Assembly (NCBI RefSeq): GCF_902762735.1
Contig: NZ_CACWPP010000003.1
Coordinates: 1 to 64,000, forward strand
DNA length: 64,000 nucleotides
Direction of reading: 5' to 3'
From: an uncultured Ruminococcus sp.
GTDB lineage: Bacteria; Bacillota; Clostridia; Oscillospirales; Ruminococcaceae
This document shows positions 53,276-61,989 of this stretch, piece by piece; within the stretch, counting starts at the first letter, position 1, and each line of letters begins with the position of its first letter. Under the pieces are notes generated by a model, which saw nothing but the letters and a program-made list of their open reading frames with translations, did not search any database and was not told the DNA's origin. Made by a program: the position numbers and the translations under genes.

Positions 53276-53992
53276 TTGGCAGAAACTAGAGTTATAGATG
53301 TTCTGGAGCTGAGACGTACTGCTAAAGAAACTAAAAGGCATGTCGTTGTAATGCGTGTCCTCGGGCTTTTGGTGATATTATTGGTGGCAGTCATCGCAAT
53401 TGCATATGCGATCTCATACTTTTATGACAAGTATGGCAGCTTTACAGTTAAGATCAATAAATATGACATGATGAGACAAGGTCTTACATTGTCGGAAGTG
53501 CCCGAGTATGACAGAACAGTTTCAGTTCTGAATGCAAATATCGTTTATGATATGACTAACATCAGCGGTGAGGACCTTCCTGAAAACATCGACATGATAA
53601 ACGGAAGCCACAACGGTGAAAGTTATATCGCATATACATTCTATCTTATCAATGCAGGCGATGACACGATAAGCTATGAGGGCGAAATGTCGCTGGAAAA
53701 TGTTACTAATAACGTTGATGAAGCCGTGCGCATCGCTGTATATAAAAATGGTGAAAAAACTGTTTACGGCAAAACAAAGTCAAACGGTAAAGGCAAAGAG
53801 AGTGACTGTGACAGCGAGTTTACCTCTTCAACGATCGTAATGACAACTGACCACAAAGGTTTCAAACCGCAGGCTAAGGACAAATACACAGTTGTTGTCT
53901 GGCTTGAGGGCAACGACCCCGACTGTACCGATGCGCTTATCGGCGGGACTTTGAAGCTGGGCATGGATTTTAAAATAGTTGAAACAACTTAA
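53276..53992 (+). CDS. Membrane-anchored protein with cassette-type C-terminal motif, 238 aa
   Basis: TTG 53276 follows GGGAG. A ~35-residue basic cytoplasmic start is followed by one membrane segment (VLGLLVILLVAVIAIAYAIS) and a ~175-residue outside domain. That domain ends VVWLEGNDPDCTD ... LGMDFKI, matching the RVWLEGED..CW ... LKF end of all four cassette proteins, and has a middle block like VRIAVYKNG (cassette VRVAIL). It is therefore a distant relative of the TasA-like proteins held in the membrane, possibly the base of the fibre (TapA-like role). Next gene begins 18 bases downstream. Confidence 0.75.
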   Translation: MAETRVIDVLELRRTAKETKRHVVVMRVLGLLVILLVAVIAIAYAISYFYDKYGSFTVKINKYDMMRQGLTLSEVPEYDRTVSVLNANIVYDMTNISGEDLPENIDMINGSHNGESYIAYTFYLINAGDDTISYEGEMSLENVTNNVDEAVRIAVYKNGEKTVYGKTKSNGKGKESDCDSEFTSSTIVMTTDHKGFKPQAKDKYTVVVWLEGNDPDCTDALIGGTLKLGMDFKIVETT

Positions 53993-54009
53993 AGTTAGGA
54001 GTTATATGT

Positions 54010-54681
54010 ATGAAAACGGTATTGAAAGTAGTAGCAAATGTGTTGGTGTGGATCATTCTGATACTGGCACTGCTGGTGACGATAATGGTTTTTTCTTCGG
54101 GAAGGAACAACGGTGTTGCAAACCTTTTGGGTTACATACCGATGACCGTAGAATCCGACTCGATGAAGCCCACATTCAAGAAAGATGACCTGATAATGTG
54201 CAGGGAGATAGATGATGTATTTTCACTCCAAAAGGGCGATGTCATCACATTCTGGACGATAATCGACGGTAAGAAAGTCAAAAACACCCACCGTATCGTG
54301 GAAATTACCGAGCTTGATGGTTCGAGAAGTTTCGTCACACGCGGTGATAACAACCAGCTGGACGATACTGTACCTGTTCTTCCGAGCGACATTATCGGTA
54401 AGTGGACAGAGTTCAAGATCAGCGGTTTCGGCAAGGTGATGAGCTTCCTCAGGACAAAGACAGGCTTCTTTGTATGCATAGTCATACCGATGGCGGTATT
54501 CTTCCTGGTCGAGCTGTACAAGTTCATCGTTACGCTGATAGAGCTGAAAAAGCCTGCACTCAGCGAAGAAGATGAGGAAGAGATCAAAAAACGTGCTATT
54601 GAAGAGTATCTTGCTCAGCAGAAGAAAGAGCAGGGTGAAAGCGACTCTGAAACACACAATGTATCTGAAAACGAAACGTAA
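54010..54681 (+). CDS. sipW: Signal peptidase I of SipW (ER) type, 223 aa
   Basis: One N-terminal membrane segment (9-28) is followed by the catalytic Ser51 in VESDSMKPTF. His94 in NTHRIVEI takes the place of the usual lysine, the hallmark of the SipW/ER type. Asp113 lies in TRGDNNQ. A second membrane segment (GFFVCIVIPMAVFFLVELY) and a long charged tail end the protein. SipW peptidases specifically process TasA/camelysin-like precursors, the family encoded by the neighbouring cassettes. AGGAG precedes ATG 54010. Confidence 0.92.
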   Translation: MKTVLKVVANVLVWIILILALLVTIMVFSSGRNNGVANLLGYIPMTVESDSMKPTFKKDDLIMCREIDDVFSLQKGDVITFWTIIDGKKVKNTHRIVEITELDGSRSFVTRGDNNQLDDTVPVLPSDIIGKWTEFKISGFGKVMSFLRTKTGFFVCIVIPMAVFFLVELYKFIVTLIELKKPALSEEDEEEIKKRAIEEYLAQQKKEQGESDSETHNVSENET

Positions 54682-54732
54682 TGTGTCACATCCGTTTTAC
54701 GGTTTGGCATCATAATAAAACAGGAGAATGCT

Positions 54733-56322
54733 ATGAACGGATTTCTCAAATGGTTTTTTGTGTTTATCTCAGAGATGCTAAAAGGGTTTGCGACCATTTT
54801 CAGCGGTCTGTGGAACGGGATAAAACAGATATTCAACATAAAAAATTATATAGACATTTTCAAGACTTATTCCACTGATTTCGGCGCTGTCGGCTGGATA
54901 ATGTCGATACTCGCGATAATACTGGTCGTTGCGGTATATGTGCTGCTGGGCTTTATGATAGTACTGGCTGCACGCAAGTACATTCGGTTCAGACACTCTA
55001 TCGTCAGCAACGAAGATCTGCTCGAAGAGATAGCCGATCTCCAGAGACAAGTGCTGAAAATGACCAAAGAAAAAGACGAGATCATGGCTATGAAAGTCTC
55101 ACAGATGGGCATACCTACCAGCGGCGTTCTGTCACTGGCAGGCGCGGACGGCACAGGTGCTGTAACTACTGCCGCTGACGGTCAAAGCGGTGCGCCTGTT
55201 GTTGAGGGCGAGATAGCTGAGGACGGCGTTATCCAGACCGCTGACAGAAGATTTTCGCGCCTTATGGAAGTGGACAATTTCTACAAGACTTATACGCCGC
55301 CCGAGTATGACACAGGCATAACGCTTGCAGGGCTGTGCGACACTTACAGAAATTTTGCCTGTTCGAGAATGCACCTGTTTTATGAGCCTAAGACCATCAG
55401 GCTGTTCATCGCAGGCATGGCTTCAACAAAGCTCATTATCCTTCAGGGCATCTCGGGTACAGGTAAAACTTCACTTCCCTACTCTTTCGGTAAGTTTTTG
55501 CAGCATGACACGACGATCGCTTCAGTACAGCCTTCGTGGCGTGACAGGACCGAGCTTTTCGGCTACTTCAACGAATTTACCAAGAATTTTAACGAGACCG
55601 AAGTTCTCAAGAGAATTTATTCATCAAGCTACAACAACGATATAAACCTGATACTGCTCGATGAGATGAACATCGCACGTGTAGAGTATTATTTCGCAGA
55701 AATGCTTTCCATACTCGAAATGCCGAATGCTGACGAGTGGGAGCTTGACCTTGTGCCCAATGTGTGGAGCACCGACCCCATAAACCTCGACAGAGGCAAG
55801 CTGCGCATCCCGCAGAACGTATGGTACATCGGTACGGCGAACAACGATGACTCCACATACGCTATCTCTGATAAGGTATATGACCGTGCCCAGCCCATCA
55901 ATCTCGATGCTAAGGGTATCGCTTTCGATGCGCCCGATACAGGTCCTGTCAATCTGGGATTTGACCATCTGGATATGCTTTTCAAGGAAGCGTTCGACAA
56001 GTACCCTATCTCGCAGGAAAGCCTGAAAAAGATACAGCAGCTTGATCTCTGGGTGATTGAAAAACTGCGTGTGGCTTTCGGTAACCGTATCCTTAAACAG
56101 ATGGGACTGTTTGTACCCGTTTACGTTGCCTGCGGAGGCGATGAGCTGGAAGGTATCGACTACGTTCTGGCTACCAAGATATTCAGAAAGTTTGAATCAC
56201 TGAACCTTGCGATGCTGAGAGATGAGCTGAGAGAGCTTGTGGTCTACATGAATAAATCCTTTGGCAAGAACAAGATGAAGGAATCCATCGAATATCTCGA
56301 AAGACTGCAAAAGCTGTTCTGA
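54733..56322 (+). CDS. Membrane-anchored McrB-like AAA+ ATPase, 529 aa
   Basis: ATG 54733 follows AGGAG. A hydrophobic helix near residues 55-80 (SILAIILVVAVYVLLGFMIVLA) anchors the protein, then comes a coiled coil (EEIADLQRQVLKMTKEKDE) and a Gly/Ala-rich linker. The AAA+ core has Walker A GISGTGKTSLP (about 238), Walker B INLILLDEMNIAR (about 306) with the McrB-type EMN, sensor 1 WYIGTANND, and an arginine in KVYDRAQPINL. McrB-like motors normally use GTP or ATP to drive a McrC/DUF2357 partner; the next gene encodes a DUF2357-like protein. Here the pair sits in a secretion operon, so a membrane remodelling or fibre-assembly motor is plausible. Confidence 0.88.
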   Translation: MNGFLKWFFVFISEMLKGFATIFSGLWNGIKQIFNIKNYIDIFKTYSTDFGAVGWIMSILAIILVVAVYVLLGFMIVLAARKYIRFRHSIVSNEDLLEEIADLQRQVLKMTKEKDEIMAMKVSQMGIPTSGVLSLAGADGTGAVTTAADGQSGAPVVEGEIAEDGVIQTADRRFSRLMEVDNFYKTYTPPEYDTGITLAGLCDTYRNFACSRMHLFYEPKTIRLFIAGMASTKLIILQGISGTGKTSLPYSFGKFLQHDTTIASVQPSWRDRTELFGYFNEFTKNFNETEVLKRIYSSSYNNDINLILLDEMNIARVEYYFAEMLSILEMPNADEWELDLVPNVWSTDPINLDRGKLRIPQNVWYIGTANNDDSTYAISDKVYDRAQPINLDAKGIAFDAPDTGPVNLGFDHLDMLFKEAFDKYPISQESLKKIQQLDLWVIEKLRVAFGNRILKQMGLFVPVYVACGGDELEGIDYVLATKIFRKFESLNLAMLRDELRELVVYMNKSFGKNKMKESIEYLERLQKLF

Positions 56323-56391
56323 TCTTTATTGCAGTCAATAATCTTCCAATTTTGATGTGTATTGCTGATGATACAAGATGGCTGTTCTTTC

Positions 56392-56426
56392 GTATTGTTT
56401 CCCCACCTTCGGCGGGGGAACAATAC
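56392..56426 (+). promoter_or_regulatory. Long stable hairpin between the AAA+ and fusion genes
   Basis: GTATTGTTTCCCC pairs with GGGGGAACAATAC around a TTCG tetraloop. No T-run follows, so it more likely stabilises or splits the mRNA than ends it. It lies in an unusually long 148-base gap of the operon. Confidence 0.65.
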
Positions 56427-56470
56427 ACAACCAAATTGGGATCCAATAATAAAAAAGGCAGGTGAGGCGA

Positions 56471-59461
56471 TTGGATAGCTTGTATGGTAAGTGGTATGAG
56501 GATTTTAAGCAGTCAACTGAGCTTTTCGATGATGACGAGCTGTTCAGTTCGCTGGATCAGCTGCTGCATTCAAGCAAAAACACATTCGCGATGAACCGCA
56601 AGCTAATGGCTAAGGCGATAGACGTAAGCTGGGTCGAAGCCATTGAGAATGGTCTGGTACATCTGGATAACGTGCTGAGAAATCCCAGACGTACCATTGA
56701 GGACGTGGAAGAGATAGTGCCGATCGCTCTTTCAAGGAAGATCACCGTCGAATCGGTAAAACATCTGGCACAGCACACAGATCTCATACAAAGTTTTGAT
56801 GCAAAGACCAAGAAAATAACCCCGTCAAAAGTACTCAATGTTCATAAGGAAGAGAGCTTTATGACATACGAGAACAAGTTTGTAAACACACTTGTTGACA
56901 GGCTTTACATATTCATTTCAACGAGATATGAAAAGCTGGCGCAGGTGGCGCGTGATGAAGAAGTTTTCACGCTGGGATACGATACTTCAATAGATGACGG
57001 TGCAGGCGGCAAGATGAAGATCGAGGTCAAGCTGGAAACGACTTCCAGTCTTGACAGCTATAATCAAAGCGGGTATACTGTCTGGCAGAGAGTTGAGAAG
57101 CTGAAAAAAGCAATTGAGGGCTATAAAGGTTCGGAACTTTGTCAGGCGCTGGGCAACACTTATGTCAGACCGCCCATAATGCGTACAAACGCGATAATGA
57201 AAAACGTTGACCTCAAAGCATGTCTTATGCTGTGGCAGTATATCGAAAGCTATGAAAAAGTCGGCTATGAGATCAATGTAAAGGACACTGCTGTAAAGCC
57301 CGAAGATAAGTATATCGAGGATTTTTACAAGCTGGTCATTTTAAATCTGCTGCTTTTCAGAAATTACACTGAGGACGATGAAAAAGCAAAAAAACTCGTC
57401 GAGGTCAGCAGACCAAGAGGCAGGAGCATCACGCCGAAGGTGGTCAAAAGGTTCAACGGTGAACTTTCGGGCGACTATGGCGTTATCGCAGAAGGCGTTG
57501 CAGGTTATGTTGCAAGCGAAGCAGATTACAAGATCAAGAAAAATCTCCCTGATGACATCAGAAAAGTCTTTGACGAGGTAAACATCGTCATTGACGTTGA
57601 GCGCGAATTTATCAAACAGCAGGAAGCTGAAAGACAGAAGGCTGAGCTGCAGCGGCTCGAAGAAGAAAAACGTCAGGAAGAGCAGCGCCGTATCGAAGAA
57701 GAAAAGCGAAAAGAGCTGGAAAAGATACGTCTGCGAAAGGAAGAAGAAGAGCGGCGGCTCAAAGAAATGCTCGAACAGAAGCGAAGAGAGCAGGAGGAAG
57801 CCGAGAAACAGCGTGAACGCGAAGAAGCTGAACGTCAGGCGAGACTGGAAGATATGCGGCGGCGTGAAGAGGAAGAACGACTTCGCCGCGAGGAAGAAGA
57901 GCGTATCGCCGCCGAGCGCGAGCGCATAAGTCAGAACAAGAGCAACGTCCGAAATGAACTGGGCGAGGCTGAGGGTCTTGATAAGGAAGAGCTGAACAAC
58001 GAGCCGACGGAAGAAGAGCTTGAAAAACAAGCCTATGATGAAGTTACCGATGAAGAGGTAAAAAAAGTCAGAGAAGCTATGGAAGAGCAGGCTGAGGAGT
58101 CCGAAAAAGAACAGGAATTTGAAGATCCGAGGGCTGTGGCGGCAAGGCTCAAACTGGAACAGCAGCGCAAAGAAAAAGAACGGCGTGAAGCTGAGCGGGC
58201 GCAAAGGCTCAAAGCGGAGCGCGAATATTTCGAGAACAAGCCGTTCTGGACGATATACAAAGAGTATTCACGCAACCCGATATATGCTGTCCCGCGCCTG
58301 ATACGGTATCTGCTGGCAGTGATATTCGGTATCATACCAAAAGATACAGACGATCCCGATCTCAAGCGCATGCTTGCCGAGCGCGAAGAGAAAAAGCGCA
58401 AAAAGGCGGAAGAACTGGAAAAGCGCAACGCTATGGAGGTCTACTACAAAAAGTATGCACAGACCTACAAGTACCGCTTGATGCGAAGCATAGACAACTA
58501 CAAGTTCAAAAAGCGCAAGAAGGCACAGATGAAGGGCAAGCCAAAACCTGTATTCGTGCCGCCTAACAGAACTCCCGAAGAACAGCTTGCCATAGACAAT
58601 GAGATGAAGCGCCTGTATAAGCAGTATCATGTCAGCGTTGCTGTAAAGATAGGCAGATGGTTCGAGGAACAGCAGAGAATGTATGACCTCAATCACAGAA
58701 ACAAGCGTGCGGAAGAAGAGAAAAAGCTCATCGCAAAGATCGAGAACAGAGCGCTTGATGAACCTGTAAACAGCTCCAAAAAAGAAGTCAAAACCAATAA
58801 GATCGCAAATATCATAACTACGGTGATACTTCTGGCAGCTATTGCATTCACGGTATATGTGATGATCTGTACAGCCGGGAACAAGGTAGTTGACATTTTC
58901 GGGAAGAGCATACTAAGAGTTGTTACAGGCAGTATGGAGTCCTCTATACATGTCGGTGATTACATCATAGTTGAAAAGACCGATCCCGATGAACTTGCTG
59001 TGGGAGATGTTATCTCGTTCTACTCAGAACAGTCCGATATTTACGGCATGCTGGTGACACACCGTATCGCTGAGATAACCAATGACCACACATTCATCAC
59101 AAGGGGCGATGCTAATCCTGTCAACGACAGCGTGGAAGTCAGACCCGAGAAGATCGTGGGCAAATACACAGGCAAAGCAAGGTTCTTCATCTGGGTGAAC
59201 TCATTTGCAGACCCACGTAAGATATTGCTGATATGTGTGATAATACCGATCGGTATAGTCAGCATATTTGAACTGAGAACGCTGGCAAAACTCAGCATCG
59301 AAGTAAGCCGTAAAAAGCACGATTCCGCCGAAGAACGCAGACAGCAGATCATACGTGAGGCTATCGAAAAAGAAAAACAGAGACTGGCAGAAGAAGGTTA
59401 TCAGCCTGATGCAGAAGAGGAGGTGACAGCGGTTGAACCAAGAGAAGATAATGAAACGTAG
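56471..59461 (+). CDS. DUF2357-like domain fused through a coiled coil to a SipW-type signal peptidase, ~996 aa
   Basis: TTG 56471 is favoured by AGGTG upstream; GTG 56462 is the alternative. Residues 1-370 match the DUF2357/McrC-partner pattern (KVLNVHKEESFMTYENKFVNT, VWQRVEKLKKAIEGYK, YIEDFYKLVILNLLLFRNY). Residues ~376-590 are a highly charged Glu/Arg/Lys/Gln coiled coil. A hydrophobic stretch (YAVPRLIRYLLAVIFGIIP) and another charged region follow. A membrane helix near 780 leads into a second signal peptidase I: Ser in VTGSMESSIHVGD (about 821), His in VTHRIAEIT (about 863), Asp in TRGDANPVND. No PD-(D/E)xK nuclease motif is visible where DUF2357 proteins often have one. It overlaps the next gene by 29 bases. 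Confidence 0.85.
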   Translation: MDSLYGKWYEDFKQSTELFDDDELFSSLDQLLHSSKNTFAMNRKLMAKAIDVSWVEAIENGLVHLDNVLRNPRRTIEDVEEIVPIALSRKITVESVKHLAQHTDLIQSFDAKTKKITPSKVLNVHKEESFMTYENKFVNTLVDRLYIFISTRYEKLAQVARDEEVFTLGYDTSIDDGAGGKMKIEVKLETTSSLDSYNQSGYTVWQRVEKLKKAIEGYKGSELCQALGNTYVRPPIMRTNAIMKNVDLKACLMLWQYIESYEKVGYEINVKDTAVKPEDKYIEDFYKLVILNLLLFRNYTEDDEKAKKLVEVSRPRGRSITPKVVKRFNGELSGDYGVIAEGVAGYVASEADYKIKKNLPDDIRKVFDEVNIVIDVEREFIKQQEAERQKAELQRLEEEKRQEEQRRIEEEKRKELEKIRLRKEEEERRLKEMLEQKRREQEEAEKQREREEAERQARLEDMRRREEEERLRREEEERIAAERERISQNKSNVRNELGEAEGLDKEELNNEPTEEELEKQAYDEVTDEEVKKVREAMEEQAEESEKEQEFEDPRAVAARLKLEQQRKEKERREAERAQRLKAEREYFENKPFWTIYKEYSRNPIYAVPRLIRYLLAVIFGIIPKDTDDPDLKRMLAEREEKKRKKAEELEKRNAMEVYYKKYAQTYKYRLMRSIDNYKFKKRKKAQMKGKPKPVFVPPNRTPEEQLAIDNEMKRLYKQYHVSVAVKIGRWFEEQQRMYDLNHRNKRAEEEKKLIAKIENRALDEPVNSSKKEVKTNKIANIITTVILLAAIAFTVYVMICTAGNKVVDIFGKSILRVVTGSMESSIHVGDYIIVEKTDPDELAVGDVISFYSEQSDIYGMLVTHRIAEITNDHTFITRGDANPVNDSVEVRPEKIVGKYTGKARFFIWVNSFADPRKILLICVIIPIGIVSIFELRTLAKLSIEVSRKKHDSAEERRQQIIREAIEKEKQRLAEEGYQPDAEEEVTAVEPREDNET

Positions 59462-59885
59462 AATGATAACTGCGTTTGTTCTTTTTGGGATAACGCTGGC
59501 AGCACTTCTGGTATTTATAGGACTGTACATTGATGAAACGCACAGAGTACAGGAGACCTACCGAAAGCAGTTTCAGACAGAGATAAGCCACGCCAGCAGG
59601 GAGATCGAGCTTTATATAGCACATCAGGGCGATACAGAGGAAAGGTACAAGCGTATAACGAGCTTTGTTACCTGCGCAAACTCATTTCTGTTTATGATGG
59701 ATGAGACCTCAGATAAGCAGATAGTTCTTAACGAAGTCACAACCTGTCTTATAAAGTATCCCGAGCAGATGCCCGAAAAGATGGAAGACCTTAAAAAGGC
59801 TTTTGATGACATTTATGCAAATCTTGACAAGGGATATGATGAAGCTAAAGAGGTCGTCAACTCGGTTGACAAGATGGGACGATAA
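59433..59885 (+). CDS. Small single-pass membrane protein of the operon, 150 aa
   Basis: TTG 59433 has GAGGAGG upstream inside the previous gene. One membrane segment (MITAFVLFGITLAALLVFIGLYI) is followed by an outside domain of ~115 residues, helical and charged (RKQFQTEISHASREIELYI, FDDIYANLDKGYDEAKEVV). The layout recalls four-helix sensor or chaperone domains. No family recognised. Coupled to the fusion gene, so part of the same complex by inference. Confidence 0.7.
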   Translation: MNQEKIMKRRMITAFVLFGITLAALLVFIGLYIDETHRVQETYRKQFQTEISHASREIELYIAHQGDTEERYKRITSFVTCANSFLFMMDETSDKQIVLNEVTTCLIKYPEQMPEKMEDLKKAFDDIYANLDKGYDEAKEVVNSVDKMGR

Positions 59886-59911
59886 CAGAAATATAGTAAG
59901 GAGTGAGAGAC

Positions 59912-60136
59912 ATGAATGAAAAAAGAAAACTCAAACGCGAGATAAAAATATGCAGACAGACTATCGAGGAGATCGAGCGCAAGCGTTCAAGATCACAGTC
60001 AGCGCTGGTACAGGCTGTGCTTTTGCAGGAAGAACCTGACGAGAACGATGTTGAGTGGTTCAACAAATATACAGGTGAGATAACCGCCTGCCGCAACCAC
60101 ATGATAGAACTCCAGAAGAAACTCAATTCGCTTTGA
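59912..60136 (+). CDS. Small coiled-coil protein, last gene of the operon, 74 aa
   Basis: ATG 59912 follows AAGGAG. The product is charged and helical throughout (KLKREIKICRQTIEEIERK, ACRNHMIELQKKLNSL), a short coiled coil with no membrane segment. It ends just before a bidirectional terminator. Function unknown; perhaps it binds the coiled coils of the AAA+ or fusion protein. Confidence 0.6.
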   Translation: MNEKRKLKREIKICRQTIEEIERKRSRSQSALVQAVLLQEEPDENDVEWFNKYTGEITACRNHMIELQKKLNSL

Positions 60137-60160
60137 GGACTTCCCTTTTACTAAATGCAA

Positions 60161-60189
60161 AAAGCCGCAGACTTGAGTTCTGCGGCTTT
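60161..60189. terminator. Bidirectional terminator
   Basis: AAAGCCGCAGA pairs with TCTGCGGCTTT around a 7-base loop, with T-rich flanks on both strands. It separates the plus-strand operon from the minus-strand DUF1810 gene. Confidence 0.85.
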
Positions 60190-60191
60190 CT

Positions 60192-60623
60192 TTATAGCTC
60201 ATTTATCAGTTTTACAGTCGAACTGCGCGGCTTGCCATCATAAAATTTTTCCAGCACCAGCTCAAAACATTTTTTATCCGGGCAGATATTGCCAAACAGC
60301 GTCATACATGCATGCAGCTTTTTTACATCTATATCAGAAGCCATCAATTCTGAGATGGGTTTGTCATGGGCGAGCAAAGCATCTGTTATAGTGACCAGCC
60401 GTTCAAGCAGAATACTATCTGCGGCATATGCTTTGGCATCGTCAACGATTTCAAAGGCAAAGTATCTGCTGTAAAAGTCTGCCATTAGTTCTTCTTCTTT
60501 CAATATCGGAAAAACATACCATATCCAGCAGCTGCGCTTTCTGCCCATACGTATCTCATCGAGTGCTGCGCTGTAACTGTTGACATTATCATTCTGAGCA
60601 TTTATATATATATCGTTATCCAT
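60192..60623 (-). CDS. DUF1810 family protein, 143 aa
   Basis: ATG 60623 is chosen for AAAGGTGG 8 bases upstream. The family pattern is clear: ALDEIRMGRKRSCWIWYVFP near the start, LLERLVTITDALL in the middle, and DVKKLHACMTLFG, then FELVLEKFYDGKP at the end. DUF1810 proteins (COG5579, calpastatin-like by old annotation) are small cytoplasmic proteins of unknown function. The usual HW of the signature is CW here. Single gene between terminators. Confidence 0.85.
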   Translation of the reverse strand: MDNDIYINAQNDNVNSYSAALDEIRMGRKRSCWIWYVFPILKEEELMADFYSRYFAFEIVDDAKAYAADSILLERLVTITDALLAHDKPISELMASDIDVKKLHACMTLFGNICPDKKCFELVLEKFYDGKPRSSTVKLINEL

Positions 60624-60682
60624 TATCTGCACCACCTTTCATTTCCCGGGAAACGCTGAGAGTCAGACCTTGATACTAAAAA

Positions 60683-60722
60683 AGAGCAGGCGGATATTCC
60701 ATCTGGAAAACCTGTCTGCTCT
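60683..60722 (-). terminator. Terminator after spoVS
   Basis: AGAGCAGG-C-GG pairs with CCTGTCTGCTCT, followed on the minus strand by TTTTTT. Confidence 0.8.
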
Positions 60723-60808
60723 GTCTTATAACCTGCTGTAAAGGTACTGCAAATAGTAGTCAGAATAGATCTTCTATATTTTCACAGTTATCCCTCTGCG
60801 GCTGAATA

Positions 60809-61072
60809 TCATCTCTGCTCACATATCAGCTTGATAGCCGTTCTTTCCTCGCCGTCGATCTCGACGTTTGCAAATGCAGGAATGCAGATCATATCAATAC
60901 CGACAGGAGCCAGATAACCTCTGGCAATAGCGATCGCCTTTATCGCCTGATTTGCAGCACCTGCGCCGACAGCCTGAACTTCAACAGCGCCCTTATCTCT
61001 TATAACGCCCGAGATAGCGCCTGCAACCGAATTAGGTACAGATCGTGATGAAACCTTCAGAACCTCCACCAT
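60809..61072 (-). CDS. spoVS: Stage V sporulation protein S, 87 aa
   Basis: The sequence (EVLKVSSRSVPNSVAGAISG, VEVQAVGAGAANQAIKAIAIARGYL, VDMICIPAFANVEIDGEERTAIKL-like) matches SpoVS over its full usual length (~86 residues). It is a small nucleic-acid-binding-type Alba fold protein needed for late sporulation in Bacillus, also kept in non-sporulating relatives. It has its own promoter (61128-61156) and terminator and lies next to ymdB, the common Firmicute order. Confidence 0.95.
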   Translation of the reverse strand: MVEVLKVSSRSVPNSVAGAISGVIRDKGAVEVQAVGAGAANQAIKAIAIARGYLAPVGIDMICIPAFANVEIDGEERTAIKLICEQR

Positions 61073-61127
61073 CTAACCCTCCTTATACTCAAAATAACGC
61101 TCCGTGCTTTTATCACTTTACAGTAAT

Positions 61128-61156
61128 ATTATACTACATTTTGAAAGAATTTGCAA
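61128..61156 (-). promoter_or_regulatory. spoVS promoter
   Basis: TTGCAA (61151-61156), 17-base spacer, TATAAT (61128-61133), 56 bases before the spoVS start. Confidence 0.78.
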
Positions 61157-61185
61157 TAGTTATTTGCGCATTTTCCTTATTTTGT

Positions 61186-61956
61186 TTATTTGCGACTAAT
61201 TAATCTGGAAATATTTGTCGATTTTCCCGATTTTTCATCAAACGCTACCACTACGCCATTTAAAAAAGAAGGATTTTTGCTTTCCTCAAATTTTACAGGC
61301 ATGTGATATTTGAATTTATTTATAATAAGTTCACTGTCAACGCCAAGCACCGAGAGTTCAGGACCTGTCATGCCTGCATCGGTTATATAGGCAGTGTGAC
61401 CGCCGAGAATGCACTCATCCGCCGTCTGGACATGAGTATGTGTACCCAGCACAGCAGTCACGCGCTTTTGAAGATAAAAGCCCATCGCCTTTTTTTCACT
61501 GGTCGCCTCAGCATGAAAATCAACGATTATATTCGGCGTATCAATATCTTTAAGCAGTTCATCCATCTTAATGAACGGATTGTCGAGACTTTCAAGGAAC
61601 ATCGTACCCATCAGGTTGACGACAGCTATCCTTACAGGGCAAAGATCAATATAAGTGACTCCCCTGCCGGGCACGCCTTCGGGGTAATTGGCGGGTCTGA
61701 TAAGAAACTCACTGCTGTCATACAGGTCAGCAGTTTCCTTTCTTCTGAAACAATGATTGCCCGTAGTGACCACATCTACCCCCATACGCATCAGTCTGTC
61801 AAAAGACTCGGGAGTTATGCCGTTGCCCTGGGCAGAATTTTCGCCGTTAACAACAGTCACATCTATATTATACTCTCTTTTGATGTCATATAAGCAGCTT
61901 TCAAGATAATCGCAGCCTGAGCGTCCAACAACGTCACCGATAAACAACAGGTTCAT
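61186..61956 (-). CDS. ymdB: YmdB-type metallophosphoesterase, 256 aa
   Basis: Motifs of the TIGR00282/YmdB family are in order: FIGDVVGRSG (metal ligands), VVNGENSAQGNGIT, VDVVTTGNHCFRR (GNH; the family usually has GNHxWD), IIVDFHAEATSEK and VLGTHTHVQTAD. It is a cyclic-nucleotide phosphodiesterase that in Bacillus subtilis controls the switch to biofilm and fibre (TasA/SipW operon) expression. Usual length. A -10 (61990-61995) lies upstream and an IS is inserted just beyond. Confidence 0.93.
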   Translation of the reverse strand: MNLLFIGDVVGRSGCDYLESCLYDIKREYNIDVTVVNGENSAQGNGITPESFDRLMRMGVDVVTTGNHCFRRKETADLYDSSEFLIRPANYPEGVPGRGVTYIDLCPVRIAVVNLMGTMFLESLDNPFIKMDELLKDIDTPNIIVDFHAEATSEKKAMGFYLQKRVTAVLGTHTHVQTADECILGGHTAYITDAGMTGPELSVLGVDSELIINKFKYHMPVKFEESKNPSFLNGVVVAFDEKSGKSTNISRLISRK

Positions 61957-61989
61957 ATCAATACCTCTTCTATTTTTTCAGATAAATGT

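Noticed and set aside
57341..58204. 287-codon minus-strand frame rich in Phe/Leu, looking like a membrane protein
   Set aside because: It is the complement of the Glu/Lys coiled coil of the fusion gene; GAA/GAG codons read back as TTC/CTC give false hydrophobic stretches.
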